From: JBALVT01 sp036960305
GTDB taxonomy: Bacteria; Pseudomonadota; Gammaproteobacteria; Pseudomonadales; Halieaceae
Direction of reading: 5' to 3'
Assembly (NCBI GenBank): GCA_036960305.1
Contig: JBALWA010000013.1
Location: forward strand, 23,892-87,891
Length of the DNA stretch: 64,000 nt
Shown: positions 55,230 through 63,964 of the stretch, piece after piece
How the letters are laid out: each line of letters starts with the position of its first letter
How positions within the stretch are numbered: the first letter of the stretch is position 1
Notes under the pieces: model-generated
Database searches by the model: none
The model's input: only the letters and a program-made list of their open reading frames with translations
Told to the model about the DNA's origin: nothing
Made by a program: the position numbers and the translations under genes

Positions 55230-56333
55230 GTGGCTCACATTGAACTTTCTTCGCTTGAAGCACAGGGACCTCTGGCCTCTGATTCCCAGCGTTTGCTGAC
55301 CATCGGCGGTATATTGCTTATCGTTATCGGTATGTTATTTGGCGACATCTTTGCCATGTTCGTCCTCCACCCCAACAACGCCCGTATCGGCGAGGCTATG
55401 TACACCGCTTCACAGTTAATTCCGGCAGGTGACGCCGACGGCATTCTCGCCCAGTTCATGGCAATTGGCGGTTTTTTGGAAAACCGCGGCACCAAGGTCG
55501 ACACCCACAGCCATATTATCCATATGGGCTATATCGCCCTGTTACTGGCGATGTTGCAGCCCTGGGTGGCACTTTCACCCACAGTGAAACAACGTACGGC
55601 CTGGTTGTTTATCGTCTCCGCGCTGCTGTTGCCGATGTCCATCTTTTCCATTTACTACCTGGGCCTGGCCTATAGTCCCCTGGGCCATATCGGCTGGGGC
55701 AGCATCCTCGCGGACTTCTTCGGCGCCCTCTTGGCCCTGGCGATGTTTATCCAGTTTTGGGGACTGTGGCGCTACCGGCAAAGCCAAAGCGAGAGAGTGC
55801 AACTGGCGCATCCCAGGTCCACTAACGGCGCGTCACGAGCCCTGCTGGTGGGCGGCTTGCTCCTGCTGGTATCCGGATTCCTCTACGGCGCCGGATATGC
55901 GGCGTGGACGCAAACAGGTGGCGGGGGCTCTGAGGTCGAGATCCTCAAGAATATCGTCACCCATGCCGCGGCCTCGGAACAGGAACTGCTGGGCGCGGAT
56001 TTTGGCGCGTTTGGCAATTACCAGATGTACCGCGCGATCAATATAGCCGTGCACACGCATATCAATGAGATGGGCATCCTGCTATTGCTAATGTCCTTTG
56101 TACAGGGGTTCATCCACTACCGAGACAGCACCAGACAGCGTTGGGCACAGCTCGCTATTGTCAGCGGATTTGGTCTCCCAATCGGTATCTTGATGGAAAT
56201 TAAGTTCGGTATTTTCGGCAGTATTGTCGCCGACTTCTTCGGTTTCACGATGATTGTCAGCCTTACGGCCATGTTGTTCGGCCTACTGCGATACACCGGG
56301 GCCCGCGATTCGGAAAAGGGAGATGCGGCATGA
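55230..56333 (+). CDS. Multi-spanning membrane protein with duplicated H-[ST]-H motif
   Basis: This 367-residue protein has about 8-10 transmembrane helices. It looks internally duplicated: each half has an SRLL-like helix, a loop, and then a histidine motif at a helix start, DTHSHIIHMGYIALLL near residue 92 and AVHTHINEMGILLLLM near 277. It starts at GTG 55230 after AAGGAGG. It overlaps the next gene, which carries a third copy of the motif. The histidines could bind haem or metal in the membrane. I do not recognise a named family. Confidence 0.6.
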   Translation: MAHIELSSLEAQGPLASDSQRLLTIGGILLIVIGMLFGDIFAMFVLHPNNARIGEAMYTASQLIPAGDADGILAQFMAIGGFLENRGTKVDTHSHIIHMGYIALLLAMLQPWVALSPTVKQRTAWLFIVSALLLPMSIFSIYYLGLAYSPLGHIGWGSILADFFGALLALAMFIQFWGLWRYRQSQSERVQLAHPRSTNGASRALLVGGLLLLVSGFLYGAGYAAWTQTGGGGSEVEILKNIVTHAAASEQELLGADFGAFGNYQMYRAINIAVHTHINEMGILLLLMSFVQGFIHYRDSTRQRWAQLAIVSGFGLPIGILMEIKFGIFGSIVADFFGFTMIVSLTAMLFGLLRYTGARDSEKGDAA

Positions 56334-56818
56334 ACACAGCGGGCCGTATACTGATACTCACCGGTGTCATCTTAATCGCCTGCACCATGGCATTTGGGGT
56401 CGGCTATGCCCTGTTCGATGAACACCAGACGCTGGTTGGTATGGGTATGCACATGGCCACCGGTTTTATGGAAGCCTCCAATGGGAATATGGAAGCAGCC
56501 TACAGTGCGCTGGACTCCTATGGCGCACTTACCCAGGAGTACCGCAACGAGGTCCACTCGCATGGGCACTGGGGTATGTTGTCGCTGATCCTGATCGTGC
56601 TGGGACTTGTGTTCGACAGGCTGGGCCTGGAGCAACGCAAGGGCGTATTGCTGGCCAGCTTGCTGGCAGCCAGTACCGCCTTGTTCCCACTGGGTGTATT
56701 ACTGCAGATCGGCCCTGCCGCCAGCCTGGGCAAGATTCTTTCCATGGCTGGCTCAATCGGCATGATACTGGGCCTTTTGGCTACCGTGTACGGCCTGTTC
56801 AGGTCAAATGACACTTAA
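56330..56818 (+). CDS. Membrane protein with a single H-[ST]-H motif (half-size partner)
   Basis: This 162-residue protein has four predicted transmembrane helices. The motif EVHSHGHWGMLSLIL near residue 74 matches the two motifs in the upstream 367-residue protein, so it looks like a half-size member of the same family. Its ATG overlaps the upstream stop as ATGA, so the two are probably made together and may form a complex. Family and function are not recognised. Confidence 0.6.
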   Translation: MNTAGRILILTGVILIACTMAFGVGYALFDEHQTLVGMGMHMATGFMEASNGNMEAAYSALDSYGALTQEYRNEVHSHGHWGMLSLILIVLGLVFDRLGLEQRKGVLLASLLAASTALFPLGVLLQIGPAASLGKILSMAGSIGMILGLLATVYGLFRSNDT

Positions 56819-56831
56819 GACGAGGTGAACA

Positions 56832-58019
56832 ATGAGTCAATCTAATCGCTGGGCCGCCTTCAATTGGGAAGACCCTTTCCTGTTGGAACAACAGCTGACC
56901 GAAGAAGAGCGTCTGGTCCGCGACACCGCCCGCAGCTACGCCCAGGAGCAACTCGCACCGCGAATCAGGGAAGCCTACGCCAATGAACACACGGACCCAT
57001 CCATCTTCCGCGAAATGGGAGAACTGGGCCTGTTAGGCCCTACTATCGAGGGCTATGGTTGCTCCGGTGTCAGTTATGTCAGCTATGGCCTGATTGCCCG
57101 GGAAGTCGAGCGGGTCGATTCCGGCTACCGTTCCATGATGAGCGTGCAATCCAGCCTGGTCATGTATCCGATCTACGCCTACGGCAGTGAAGAGCAACGG
57201 GAGAAATTCCTGCCCAAACTCGCCACAGGCGAACACATCGGCTGTTTCGGCTTGACCGAGCCCGATTCAGGTTCAGATCCCGGCAGTATGATTACCCGCG
57301 CTAAAACGGTAGAGGGTGGTTACAGCCTGTCCGGTGCCAAGATGTGGATTAGCAATTCACCTATAGCCGACGTGTTTGTCGTCTGGGCAAAAAATGATGA
57401 GGGCAAAATCCGCGGTTTTATCCTCGAAAAAGGCATGAGGGGTTTAAGCGCACCTAAAATTGAAGGAAAATTATCCCTGCGAGCCAGCATCACCGGCGAG
57501 ATCGTGATGGATGAAGTCTTTGTACCGACCGCAAACCTGCTGCCCAAGGTGGAGGGACTGAAAGGCCCTATGGGCTGCCTCAACAACGCCCGCTTTGGGA
57601 TATCCTGGGGCGCTCTGGGCGCAGCGGAAGCCTGCTGGCACGCAGCCAGGCAGTACACGCTTGATAGAAAGCAGTTTGGTCGCCCCCTGGCAGCCAATCA
57701 GTTAATACAGAAAAAGCTGGCCGATATGCAAACCGAGATCAGCCTCGCACTACAGGGCTGCCTGCAGGCAGGTCGTCTTAAGGAGCGCAACGCGCTGGCA
57801 CCTGAGCTTATCTCCATGCTAAAGCGCAACTCCTGCGGTAAGGCTCTGGATATAGCGCGCATGGCGCGGGATATGCACGGGGGCAATGGCATCTCCGATG
57901 AATTCCCGGTATTTCGCCATATGGTCAACCTTGAAACTGTGAATACCTACGAGGGAACTCACGACGTCCATGCGCTGATTCTGGGTCGCGCCCAGACCGG
58001 CATCCAGGCCTTCAGCTGA
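56832..58019 (+). CDS. Acyl-CoA dehydrogenase, glutaryl-CoA dehydrogenase-like
   Basis: This 395-residue protein has FAD and substrate motifs of the family: IGCFGLTEPDSGSDPGSM near residue 137, WISNSPIADVFVVWA near 175, and a C-terminal NTYEGTHDVHALILGRAQTG with the catalytic glutamate. That ending and the length are typical of GcdH, which converts glutaryl-CoA to crotonyl-CoA in lysine, tryptophan and aromatic breakdown. It is 13 nt after the half-size membrane gene and overlaps the next gene as TGATG. Confidence 0.88.
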   Translation: MSQSNRWAAFNWEDPFLLEQQLTEEERLVRDTARSYAQEQLAPRIREAYANEHTDPSIFREMGELGLLGPTIEGYGCSGVSYVSYGLIAREVERVDSGYRSMMSVQSSLVMYPIYAYGSEEQREKFLPKLATGEHIGCFGLTEPDSGSDPGSMITRAKTVEGGYSLSGAKMWISNSPIADVFVVWAKNDEGKIRGFILEKGMRGLSAPKIEGKLSLRASITGEIVMDEVFVPTANLLPKVEGLKGPMGCLNNARFGISWGALGAAEACWHAARQYTLDRKQFGRPLAANQLIQKKLADMQTEISLALQGCLQAGRLKERNALAPELISMLKRNSCGKALDIARMARDMHGGNGISDEFPVFRHMVNLETVNTYEGTHDVHALILGRAQTGIQAFS

Positions 58020-58516
58020 TGTCTGCCATTGCCACAGCTTACTTTGAACGCTACGCCATCAGTCATATTGACCTGAAAATGGAATCCGGTGTTGTCGATT
58101 CCGCCGACTTGGTCTGCACCCTAACCCTGGGATTTACACCGGGTTATCAGGTGCAATTCAACTTACTGGGTAAACAGGCACAGCTTGGTGAAGTACTCAC
58201 CAAAATTTCTCCCGGCGGCCAGTTAACATCTACCGATGGCACCTCCTCCTCCGACCTGGAGGAAGATCTAATCGCATTTTTTCACCACATCGAGAGCCGT
58301 CTGGATCGCATCGAACATGAGGAAAGAGTGCAAAGTATTACTTTCCTTGGCAATACCTTCGTACTCAACAACAAGACGGTGTTTGATGTCGTGGGCGATA
58401 AAGACGGCCGCCTAAGCATCGAAATGCACAAAGCAAATGAACGCAAATCCGCCAAGCTGCTGGCCAGCTCACTCCTCGATGGCTTATACGATGGGTCTAT
58501 TGTGCTCAAGCCCTAG
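58019..58516 (+). CDS. Hypothetical protein, 165 residues
   Basis: I do not recognise a family. The protein is soluble, without signal peptide or membrane segments, with a mixed alpha/beta composition and an acidic middle (SSDLEEDLIAFFHHIESRLDRIEHEER, about residues 78-104). The ATG overlaps the acyl-CoA dehydrogenase stop (TGATG), so it is translated with it. Its 3' end overlaps the convergent Rieske gene by 11 nt. Confidence 0.7.
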   Translation: MSAIATAYFERYAISHIDLKMESGVVDSADLVCTLTLGFTPGYQVQFNLLGKQAQLGEVLTKISPGGQLTSTDGTSSSDLEEDLIAFFHHIESRLDRIEHEERVQSITFLGNTFVLNNKTVFDVVGDKDGRLSIEMHKANERKSAKLLASSLLDGLYDGSIVLKP

Positions 58517-58895
58517 CTGAATTGGTCTCGTCGCGAATTTGAATCATCCCCATCTGCTCCCTCAAGGGCCAGACTCTGGCGATTTGTCTTCCTTTCCTGA
58601 CAGCACTGGGAACTGATTGTGAGGGGGGGATATGACTGCACTGTCCCTGGTCATTGAAACGCCAACCATGGTAAGGACAACGTAACTCGTCGTTTTCGAT
58701 GAGTGTGCTCAGGGGCTGATTGGGGGGCAAGCCATTGGGCATATAGTTCCCCATATGGGGGCAATAGCCTGTTATCGCCCTGCATTCTCCGCTCGAGCTG
58801 CGATAAAGTAATAAATCGCTTCCCCGCCAGTGAGATTCCAGGAGCTCACCGGGGGCCAGATCGGAAACGGGAATCAGGTCGTGCCATTCAGTCAT
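58506..58895 (-). CDS. Rieske [2Fe-2S] ferredoxin-like protein
   Basis: This 129-residue protein has a Rieske pair: YCPHMGNYMPNG (C-x-H) and ELRCPYHGWRF (C-x2-H). The gap between the halves is 25 residues, longer than the 15-17 usual in ring-hydroxylating dioxygenases. No catalytic domain follows, so it is a small ferredoxin or a stand-alone electron carrier. It is convergent with the hypothetical gene and 172 nt from the permease. Confidence 0.85.
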   Translation of the reverse strand: MTEWHDLIPVSDLAPGELLESHWRGSDLLLYRSSSGECRAITGYCPHMGNYMPNGLPPNQPLSTLIENDELRCPYHGWRFNDQGQCSHIPPSQSVPSAVRKGRQIARVWPLREQMGMIQIRDETNSARA

Positions 58896-59066
58896 GTTTT
58901 TGCCAGAAAGTCAGTGAATTCTGTGGCGCCTTCGCCCTCACCCTGCAGGAGTGTTAGAGTCTATGAGACTGACATGGGTCGGTCAATATAGGGTGGCTTT
59001 AGCACTGACCCAAATAGACGAAAAATCAACGGCAGTACATCTCCACGACACTCTGAAGAGGAAACT

Positions 59067-60326
59067 ATGTCCCGAAGGCAAGCTGGTACTGTCGAACAAA
59101 AATCACCGTCGGCGCTCGGTGGCGCCATGATCATTGCCGGCACCGCGGTCGGTGCCGGGATGTTTTCTTTACCCCTCGTATCTTCGGGCATGTGGTTTGG
59201 CTGGTCATTAATTTTTATGGTGACCACCTGGTTCTTTATGTTTCATTCCAGCCTGATGATTCTGGAAGTAAACCTACATTACCCGGTGGGTTCGAGTTTC
59301 GACACCTTTGTAAGGGATATTCTGGGGCGGGGATGGAATTTATTGAACGGCATCTCCATTGCATTCGTTCTCTATATTGTCACCTATGCTTATATCAGTG
59401 GCGGCAGTTCGATTGTTATTCTCTCCCTGCAGTCCCTGTTTGGCACGGCACCCACTCCGATGATTTCCAGCTTGCTGTTTGCAATTCCCCTGGCTTGCAT
59501 TGTATCGATCAATACCAAGGCAGTGAGCCGGATTGCCACGCTCTTACTGGCGGCTATGGTGCTTACTTTTTTCATCGCTATAGCCGACCTGGCAGTCGGT
59601 ATAACGCCTGCGGTATTGTTAAATACAGGGGAAGAGAACACGCCGTATTTTCCCTTTGTGTTCGCCGCGCTGCCATTTTTTATGACGTCCTTTGGCTTCC
59701 ATGGCAACGTGCCCAGCCTAGTAAAGTACTATGGTAAGCAACCTCTGAAAATCAGGAGTTGTTTGTTATACGGTTCGCTGCTGTCACTGGTCATTTTCCT
59801 TTTATGGCAAGCCAGTGTTCTTGGTAATATCCCCCGCCCGGATTTCAAACAGCTTGTGGCCGATGGCGGAAACATGGGTGTGCTGATTACCGCGCTAAGT
59901 CATGCGGCCAGTGGCAAGTGGATGGCGACCCTGCTCAACCTATTCGCCAATTTCGCTATTATTTCCTCATTTCTCGGCGTTACCCTGGGGTTATTTGACT
60001 ACATAGCTGATCTATTCAATTTTGACGACAGCCCTGGAGGGCGGACAAAGACAGCGCTGGTTACCTTTGTCCCCCCTACGCTGGGAGGCGTATTTTTCCC
60101 CGACGGATTTCTCTACGCTATTGGCTTCGCGGGACTGGCTGCAACGGTACTGGGCGGTATCATTCCGGCACTGACGGTGAGAAAGTGCCGTAGCCGTTTT
60201 GCGGATTCACAGTATCGGGTATGGGGTGGTAACAAGCTGGTCTATCTGGTTATTGTATACGCGGTTCTAGTCGCATCATGTCACATTCTGGCGCTGCTTG
60301 GCTGGCTGCCTGTATACGGCCAATAA
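59067..60326 (+). CDS. Aromatic amino acid permease (HAAAP family, Mtr/TyrP-like)
   Basis: This 419-residue protein has about 11 transmembrane helices and the HAAAP N-terminus SALGGAMIIAGTAVGAGMFSLPLV, then NLLNGISIAFVLYIVTYAYISGGSS and FHGNVPSLVKYYG. E. coli Mtr and TyrP import tryptophan and tyrosine with protons. AGAGGA lies before the ATG. It converges on a minus-strand set of a reductive-dehalogenase-like, a kynureninase-like and a PrnB-like gene, which makes tryptophan or a derivative the likely substrate. Confidence 0.88.
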   Translation: MSRRQAGTVEQKSPSALGGAMIIAGTAVGAGMFSLPLVSSGMWFGWSLIFMVTTWFFMFHSSLMILEVNLHYPVGSSFDTFVRDILGRGWNLLNGISIAFVLYIVTYAYISGGSSIVILSLQSLFGTAPTPMISSLLFAIPLACIVSINTKAVSRIATLLLAAMVLTFFIAIADLAVGITPAVLLNTGEENTPYFPFVFAALPFFMTSFGFHGNVPSLVKYYGKQPLKIRSCLLYGSLLSLVIFLLWQASVLGNIPRPDFKQLVADGGNMGVLITALSHAASGKWMATLLNLFANFAIISSFLGVTLGLFDYIADLFNFDDSPGGRTKTALVTFVPPTLGGVFFPDGFLYAIGFAGLAATVLGGIIPALTVRKCRSRFADSQYRVWGGNKLVYLVIVYAVLVASCHILALLGWLPVYGQ

Positions 60327-60369
60327 AAAACAACACGGCCTCTGGAGCAAACTATCGGGGGGAAGACGC

Positions 60370-61554
60370 CTAATTATTTCTGCCCCACCATAGTCCCGAT
60401 TTATTGCGTCCCCGATTGTGGTAACGGTCGTCCAGCCATAAAGCCAGGCGGCGAAATGGGCTGGAGGCAAGCTTCTGCCAGGCGCGGTTATACCAGCGAC
60501 TGAAGTCCCTGTTGAAAGGGCAAGTTCTAATGCAGATAGAGCAATCTGTGTTCTGGTTGGCCCAGAATTTGAAACATTTTTCGGCGTCCACGCTCCATTT
60601 GCTTACCCCAATGAGATTTGAGCGATTGTATGTTTTTGGGCTGGGTGGATCAAAGGGAATCGCCTTTGGCGGGCAGGAAGTTGCACAACGGTCACAGATC
60701 TTACAGAAATCCTGCACCCCGAATTTCTGGGGTGTATCGTGGTTAAGAGGCATGTCAGTGAAAATACGGCCCAGGCGAAGTCTGGGCCCGAAGTCTTTCG
60801 TGATAAGCAGGCTGTGCCGGCCCACCTCGCCCAGGCCAGCCTGAACCGCGAGCGGAATTGCCAGGGAGGAATCGTTCATCGAGGCATACGCGCGATATCC
60901 GAGGTTACGAATGTACTGGGCAAGTGTGAGCAACGTCAGTGCATCATAGGAGTAGCCAAGGCCGGTCGCGCTTCCAGAAAGGGCGGAAGGTACGGTACAG
61001 GTAAGGTCCTGATCCATAGACTCCCCAACGACGATGACATTGGGTATATCGTCCGGGACCTCGGGAGGGCGGCTTTCCTGGGATCGCTCATCATAGATGG
61101 CGCTATACATCCATCGCTCGTCATGGCCACAGACGCCCACCAGGTCAGCGCCAGCGAGTTTGGCGACTTTGCGAAGGTCAGCGGTTGCCTCCTCTTTACT
61201 GCTGAACTCGTAAGGTTCTAGCCCGCCCTCCTCAAAAATGGTAAAGGTATTGAGAAAACCCTCTTTTCTGCCTGATTCCTCTCGTTTAATATCTCGCAGT
61301 ACGTTGGTAACGTGCCAGGCGGCGTTTCGGAGTGCGTAATCGCGCTGGCTAAAACCGTCCGTGCGTCTCGCCTTGGCGTTGGGCATAGCGTAGCCCTGGT
61401 AGAAAGCGTCAGATTTGGCTGAGCGTACTGTGTCATCCCATTCTGATCGGCAGTAAACGTCATTTCGCTGATCAAAACGCTCGAAATCGGAGCCCACGTC
61501 GAAACCCGTCAGTTCATCAATTTTCCGCCGGTGCGGGTTAGCAGTGTCAGTCAT
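60370..61554 (-). CDS. Reductive-dehalogenase-like (RdhA family) corrinoid Fe-S protein, no Tat signal
   Basis: This 394-residue protein has RdhA-type features: FERFDQRNDVYCR near residue 24, GLGEVGRHSLLITKDFGPRLRLGRIFTDMPL near 240-270, a first ferredoxin motif C284-x2-C287-x2-C290-x3-C294-P, and a second cysteine set C327, C338-x2-C341-x3-C345-P. RdhA enzymes use cobamide and two [4Fe-4S] clusters to remove halogens. It has no twin-arginine signal and no rdhB anchor gene, so it would be cytosolic, like catabolic types. QueG is a relative, but the residues above fit RdhA better. It is the last of three minus-strand genes. Confidence 0.8.
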   Translation of the reverse strand: MTDTANPHRRKIDELTGFDVGSDFERFDQRNDVYCRSEWDDTVRSAKSDAFYQGYAMPNAKARRTDGFSQRDYALRNAAWHVTNVLRDIKREESGRKEGFLNTFTIFEEGGLEPYEFSSKEEATADLRKVAKLAGADLVGVCGHDERWMYSAIYDERSQESRPPEVPDDIPNVIVVGESMDQDLTCTVPSALSGSATGLGYSYDALTLLTLAQYIRNLGYRAYASMNDSSLAIPLAVQAGLGEVGRHSLLITKDFGPRLRLGRIFTDMPLNHDTPQKFGVQDFCKICDRCATSCPPKAIPFDPPSPKTYNRSNLIGVSKWSVDAEKCFKFWANQNTDCSICIRTCPFNRDFSRWYNRAWQKLASSPFRRLALWLDDRYHNRGRNKSGLWWGRNN

Positions 61555-61642
61555 ATTTTAAGCCTTGTCGAAGCCACCTGTCCGTGTGGAAAAAGTGAGG
61601 GGCCCTGTCAGATAGCCGAAACATGGGGCTCGAACAAAATGC

Positions 61643-62758
61643 TCATTCAAAACAATCAAGAACCACCTCTATCTCTGCGGCATCGTTATAGATATGCGGT
61701 GAAATCCGGATACCGGTCGGCCTTGTATCAAATAATACGGAGGCCTCCCTCAGTTTACGCTCGAATTGATTTTGCTGCTCCAAGGGGAGCGCAAGCACCA
61801 GTGAACCACCTCGATGCGCTTTTTCAGTGGGGGTAACGATACACTCCCGGGGCACACGGTCAATAATACACTGGGTTAACGCCAGGTTGTGATCTCGAAT
61901 GTTCTCAACGCCAATCGTGTGGATTGTGGCAATACTATTGGCAGCAACGCTAAAGGGCTGTACCGAGGGCGTGCCGCCCCAGAATCGCAAGGCGTCTTTC
62001 GCATAACGGAAGCTGTTTATCTCAAACTCGAAGGGATCTTCATGGGAGAACCATCCAACGTCGACGGGCTTACATTGATCAATGATGTCGCTGGAGCACC
62101 AGAGGAATCCTGCACCGGGCCCGCCGCATAGCCATTTCACACAGGAGCCGATGACAAAGTCGGCGGACCATTGGCAGAGATCTATCGGCACACAGCCAAC
62201 AGACTGGGCTACGTCTACGATTGAGATAACGCCCCGCTCCCTGGCTATGCGGGTCAGCTCTGAAACAGGGACCTGCTTGCCCGTATTGGACTGCACATGG
62301 GTGATCAGTGCAATAGCGACCTCGTCGGTAAGGGCCGCTGTCCAAGCGTCAAGGCTCGCCAAATCAGAGTCGTCTGACACAGCCTTCAATTTGTAACCCA
62401 GGCTTTCTGCTTTTTGTAAAACGTAGGCTATGGAAGGAAAATCCTGCTCGCTGTAAAGGATCGTGGAGCGGTTGTCAGCCTTGGGCAGGCTATATAGCAC
62501 CTTCGTTAGCGCGCCCGATAAATTGGTTTGGGGACAGAACTCAGACGCCTGTCCATTCAGCAGGTCGGCCAGCGCACTGCGAAAACCCCAGATGGACTCC
62601 AGCCATTTTGGCCATACTGACTCGCCGTCTTGCTCCCACGGAGATAAAAAGCCAGCGGCCCATGCCTGTTGTGTGGATACTGGTGGTCGACCTACCGCAT
62701 GGTTAAGTAGATAGATTTCGCTGGTGGGTATAAAAAGGTCTTTGTAATCAGTGCTCAT
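61643..62758 (-). CDS. Kynureninase-like class V PLP enzyme
   Basis: This 371-residue fold-type I PLP enzyme has D182 and Q185 (DVAQSVG) that would hold the pyridine ring, and the PLP lysine K208 in SCVKWLCGGPGAGFLW, a kynureninase-like context. RFWGGTPSVQPF near residue 255 also matches kynureninases. Kynureninase cleaves kynurenine to anthranilate. It is shorter than most (about 415) and may be divergent. It lies 33 nt downstream of the PrnB-like gene and 88 nt upstream of the RdhA-like gene on the same strand. A cysteine-desulfurase-like or epimerase activity cannot be ruled out. Confidence 0.78.
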   Translation of the reverse strand: MSTDYKDLFIPTSEIYLLNHAVGRPPVSTQQAWAAGFLSPWEQDGESVWPKWLESIWGFRSALADLLNGQASEFCPQTNLSGALTKVLYSLPKADNRSTILYSEQDFPSIAYVLQKAESLGYKLKAVSDDSDLASLDAWTAALTDEVAIALITHVQSNTGKQVPVSELTRIARERGVISIVDVAQSVGCVPIDLCQWSADFVIGSCVKWLCGGPGAGFLWCSSDIIDQCKPVDVGWFSHEDPFEFEINSFRYAKDALRFWGGTPSVQPFSVAANSIATIHTIGVENIRDHNLALTQCIIDRVPRECIVTPTEKAHRGGSLVLALPLEQQNQFERKLREASVLFDTRPTGIRISPHIYNDAAEIEVVLDCFE

Positions 62759-62791
62759 TATGATTTCAGGCTCTATAGTATGTAGCGCCGG

Positions 62792-63964
62792 TTAAACCAG
62801 CGCTCTACGCAGTTTCTGGATATCGCTGTAGCGGCTGGGAATATCATCCCTGTCGGTCGCAGCACGTAGGTCGGTAAGCTTTCGCAGTGACTTGAGAAGC
62901 ACAGGAAGAGGAGGACCGCTAGCCGTGAGGCCGGGCTTGTTAACAATGCCTTGGGTCTCCGCCGGTCGCTCAATAAACTTTGCTACCAACTGCTCGTGAT
63001 GTTGGATGGCTGTCTCGCCGTGAGTCTTACACACTTCCAGAAATAGCCTTGTGTTCTCCTGGAACCAGGGTTGGTCTGAATGGCCATCCACAACTGCTAG
63101 CAATTCATCCATAAGACTGGTTTGACGCATGGTGTCACGAAGAACCAATTGCTCCTCGGGTCGCATGAACAGAAACTTGTCAACCAGGAGCTGGGAGTAG
63201 GAGGCGCTGTCTGCCCGGCATAGGCCAAGGAGAAGGTCGATAACGTTTATACCAGCAAAGTCACCGGCATTGGCGCCCCTATACTCATGCAACCCGACGC
63301 GGTGCGGCTTGTAATACGGGCGTACACAATAGAAAAATCTGTCGGTATCAAGCTTTTCAAAGAGCTCCGAATTCGAGCTGAGAACGTCTTGCAACGCAGT
63401 TCTCGCTACTTTTAAGTGGTCAGCCGTTATGGGATGAGAGACCCCCAGGGGCAAACACCGCAACAGAGCATCCGAAGCACGCATATAGGCAAAGGCTGCT
63501 CTGGTGTTATGAACGAGAAAGAGCCTCTCGTCGTCGAGATTGGTAAATTTCTTGAAGTCGCCATTTTTGGCGCGATTGTGAGTTTCCAGGTGTGCTGATG
63601 CAAATCTGGGCGTTACACCCAATGATGCACCAAGCTGCATCGCCAACGCTGAGGCTTCTTCCAGAGGCGATTTGGTTTCACGCGATGGTTCTGTGATTTC
63701 ATGGCGCCTACAGGCTGCCATGTAAAAACCCAAATTACCCAACACATCGAATCCGGCATCGAAGCCCTCGTCGGTATTTCCCTCGTTCAGCAAGTCGACA
63801 ATAAACACCGTTCCCTCGTCGACCAGCTGTTTCTTCAGCTTGTCTCCTTTACCTTCAACATCCTCGGGGTTTTCACTGGAAAAATAAATTTCTTCCAGTT
63901 CAGTATTAATCTCGGGGAATCTACCCCTGATCCATTCGTCGAACCTTTCAGCGTTTTCGGTCAT
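62792..63964 (-). CDS. PrnB-like haem protein (DUF1864, indoleamine/tryptophan dioxygenase superfamily)
   Basis: This 390-residue protein resembles PrnB (monodechloroaminopyrrolnitrin synthase) and its DUF1864 relatives. The recognition stretch is VRPYYKPHRVG (214-224) and YRGANAGDFAGINVIDLLLGLC (228-249). A histidine-rich segment, THGETAIQHHEQLV (314-327), could hold the proximal haem ligand. PrnB converts 7-chlorotryptophan in pyrrolnitrin synthesis; the superfamily includes IDO and TDO. Here no other prn genes are present and a kynureninase-like gene follows, so an oxidative Trp or halo-Trp role is inferred. AGGAG lies before the ATG. Confidence 0.8.
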   Translation of the reverse strand: MTENAERFDEWIRGRFPEINTELEEIYFSSENPEDVEGKGDKLKKQLVDEGTVFIVDLLNEGNTDEGFDAGFDVLGNLGFYMAACRRHEITEPSRETKSPLEEASALAMQLGASLGVTPRFASAHLETHNRAKNGDFKKFTNLDDERLFLVHNTRAAFAYMRASDALLRCLPLGVSHPITADHLKVARTALQDVLSSNSELFEKLDTDRFFYCVRPYYKPHRVGLHEYRGANAGDFAGINVIDLLLGLCRADSASYSQLLVDKFLFMRPEEQLVLRDTMRQTSLMDELLAVVDGHSDQPWFQENTRLFLEVCKTHGETAIQHHEQLVAKFIERPAETQGIVNKPGLTASGPPLPVLLKSLRKLTDLRAATDRDDIPSRYSDIQKLRRALV

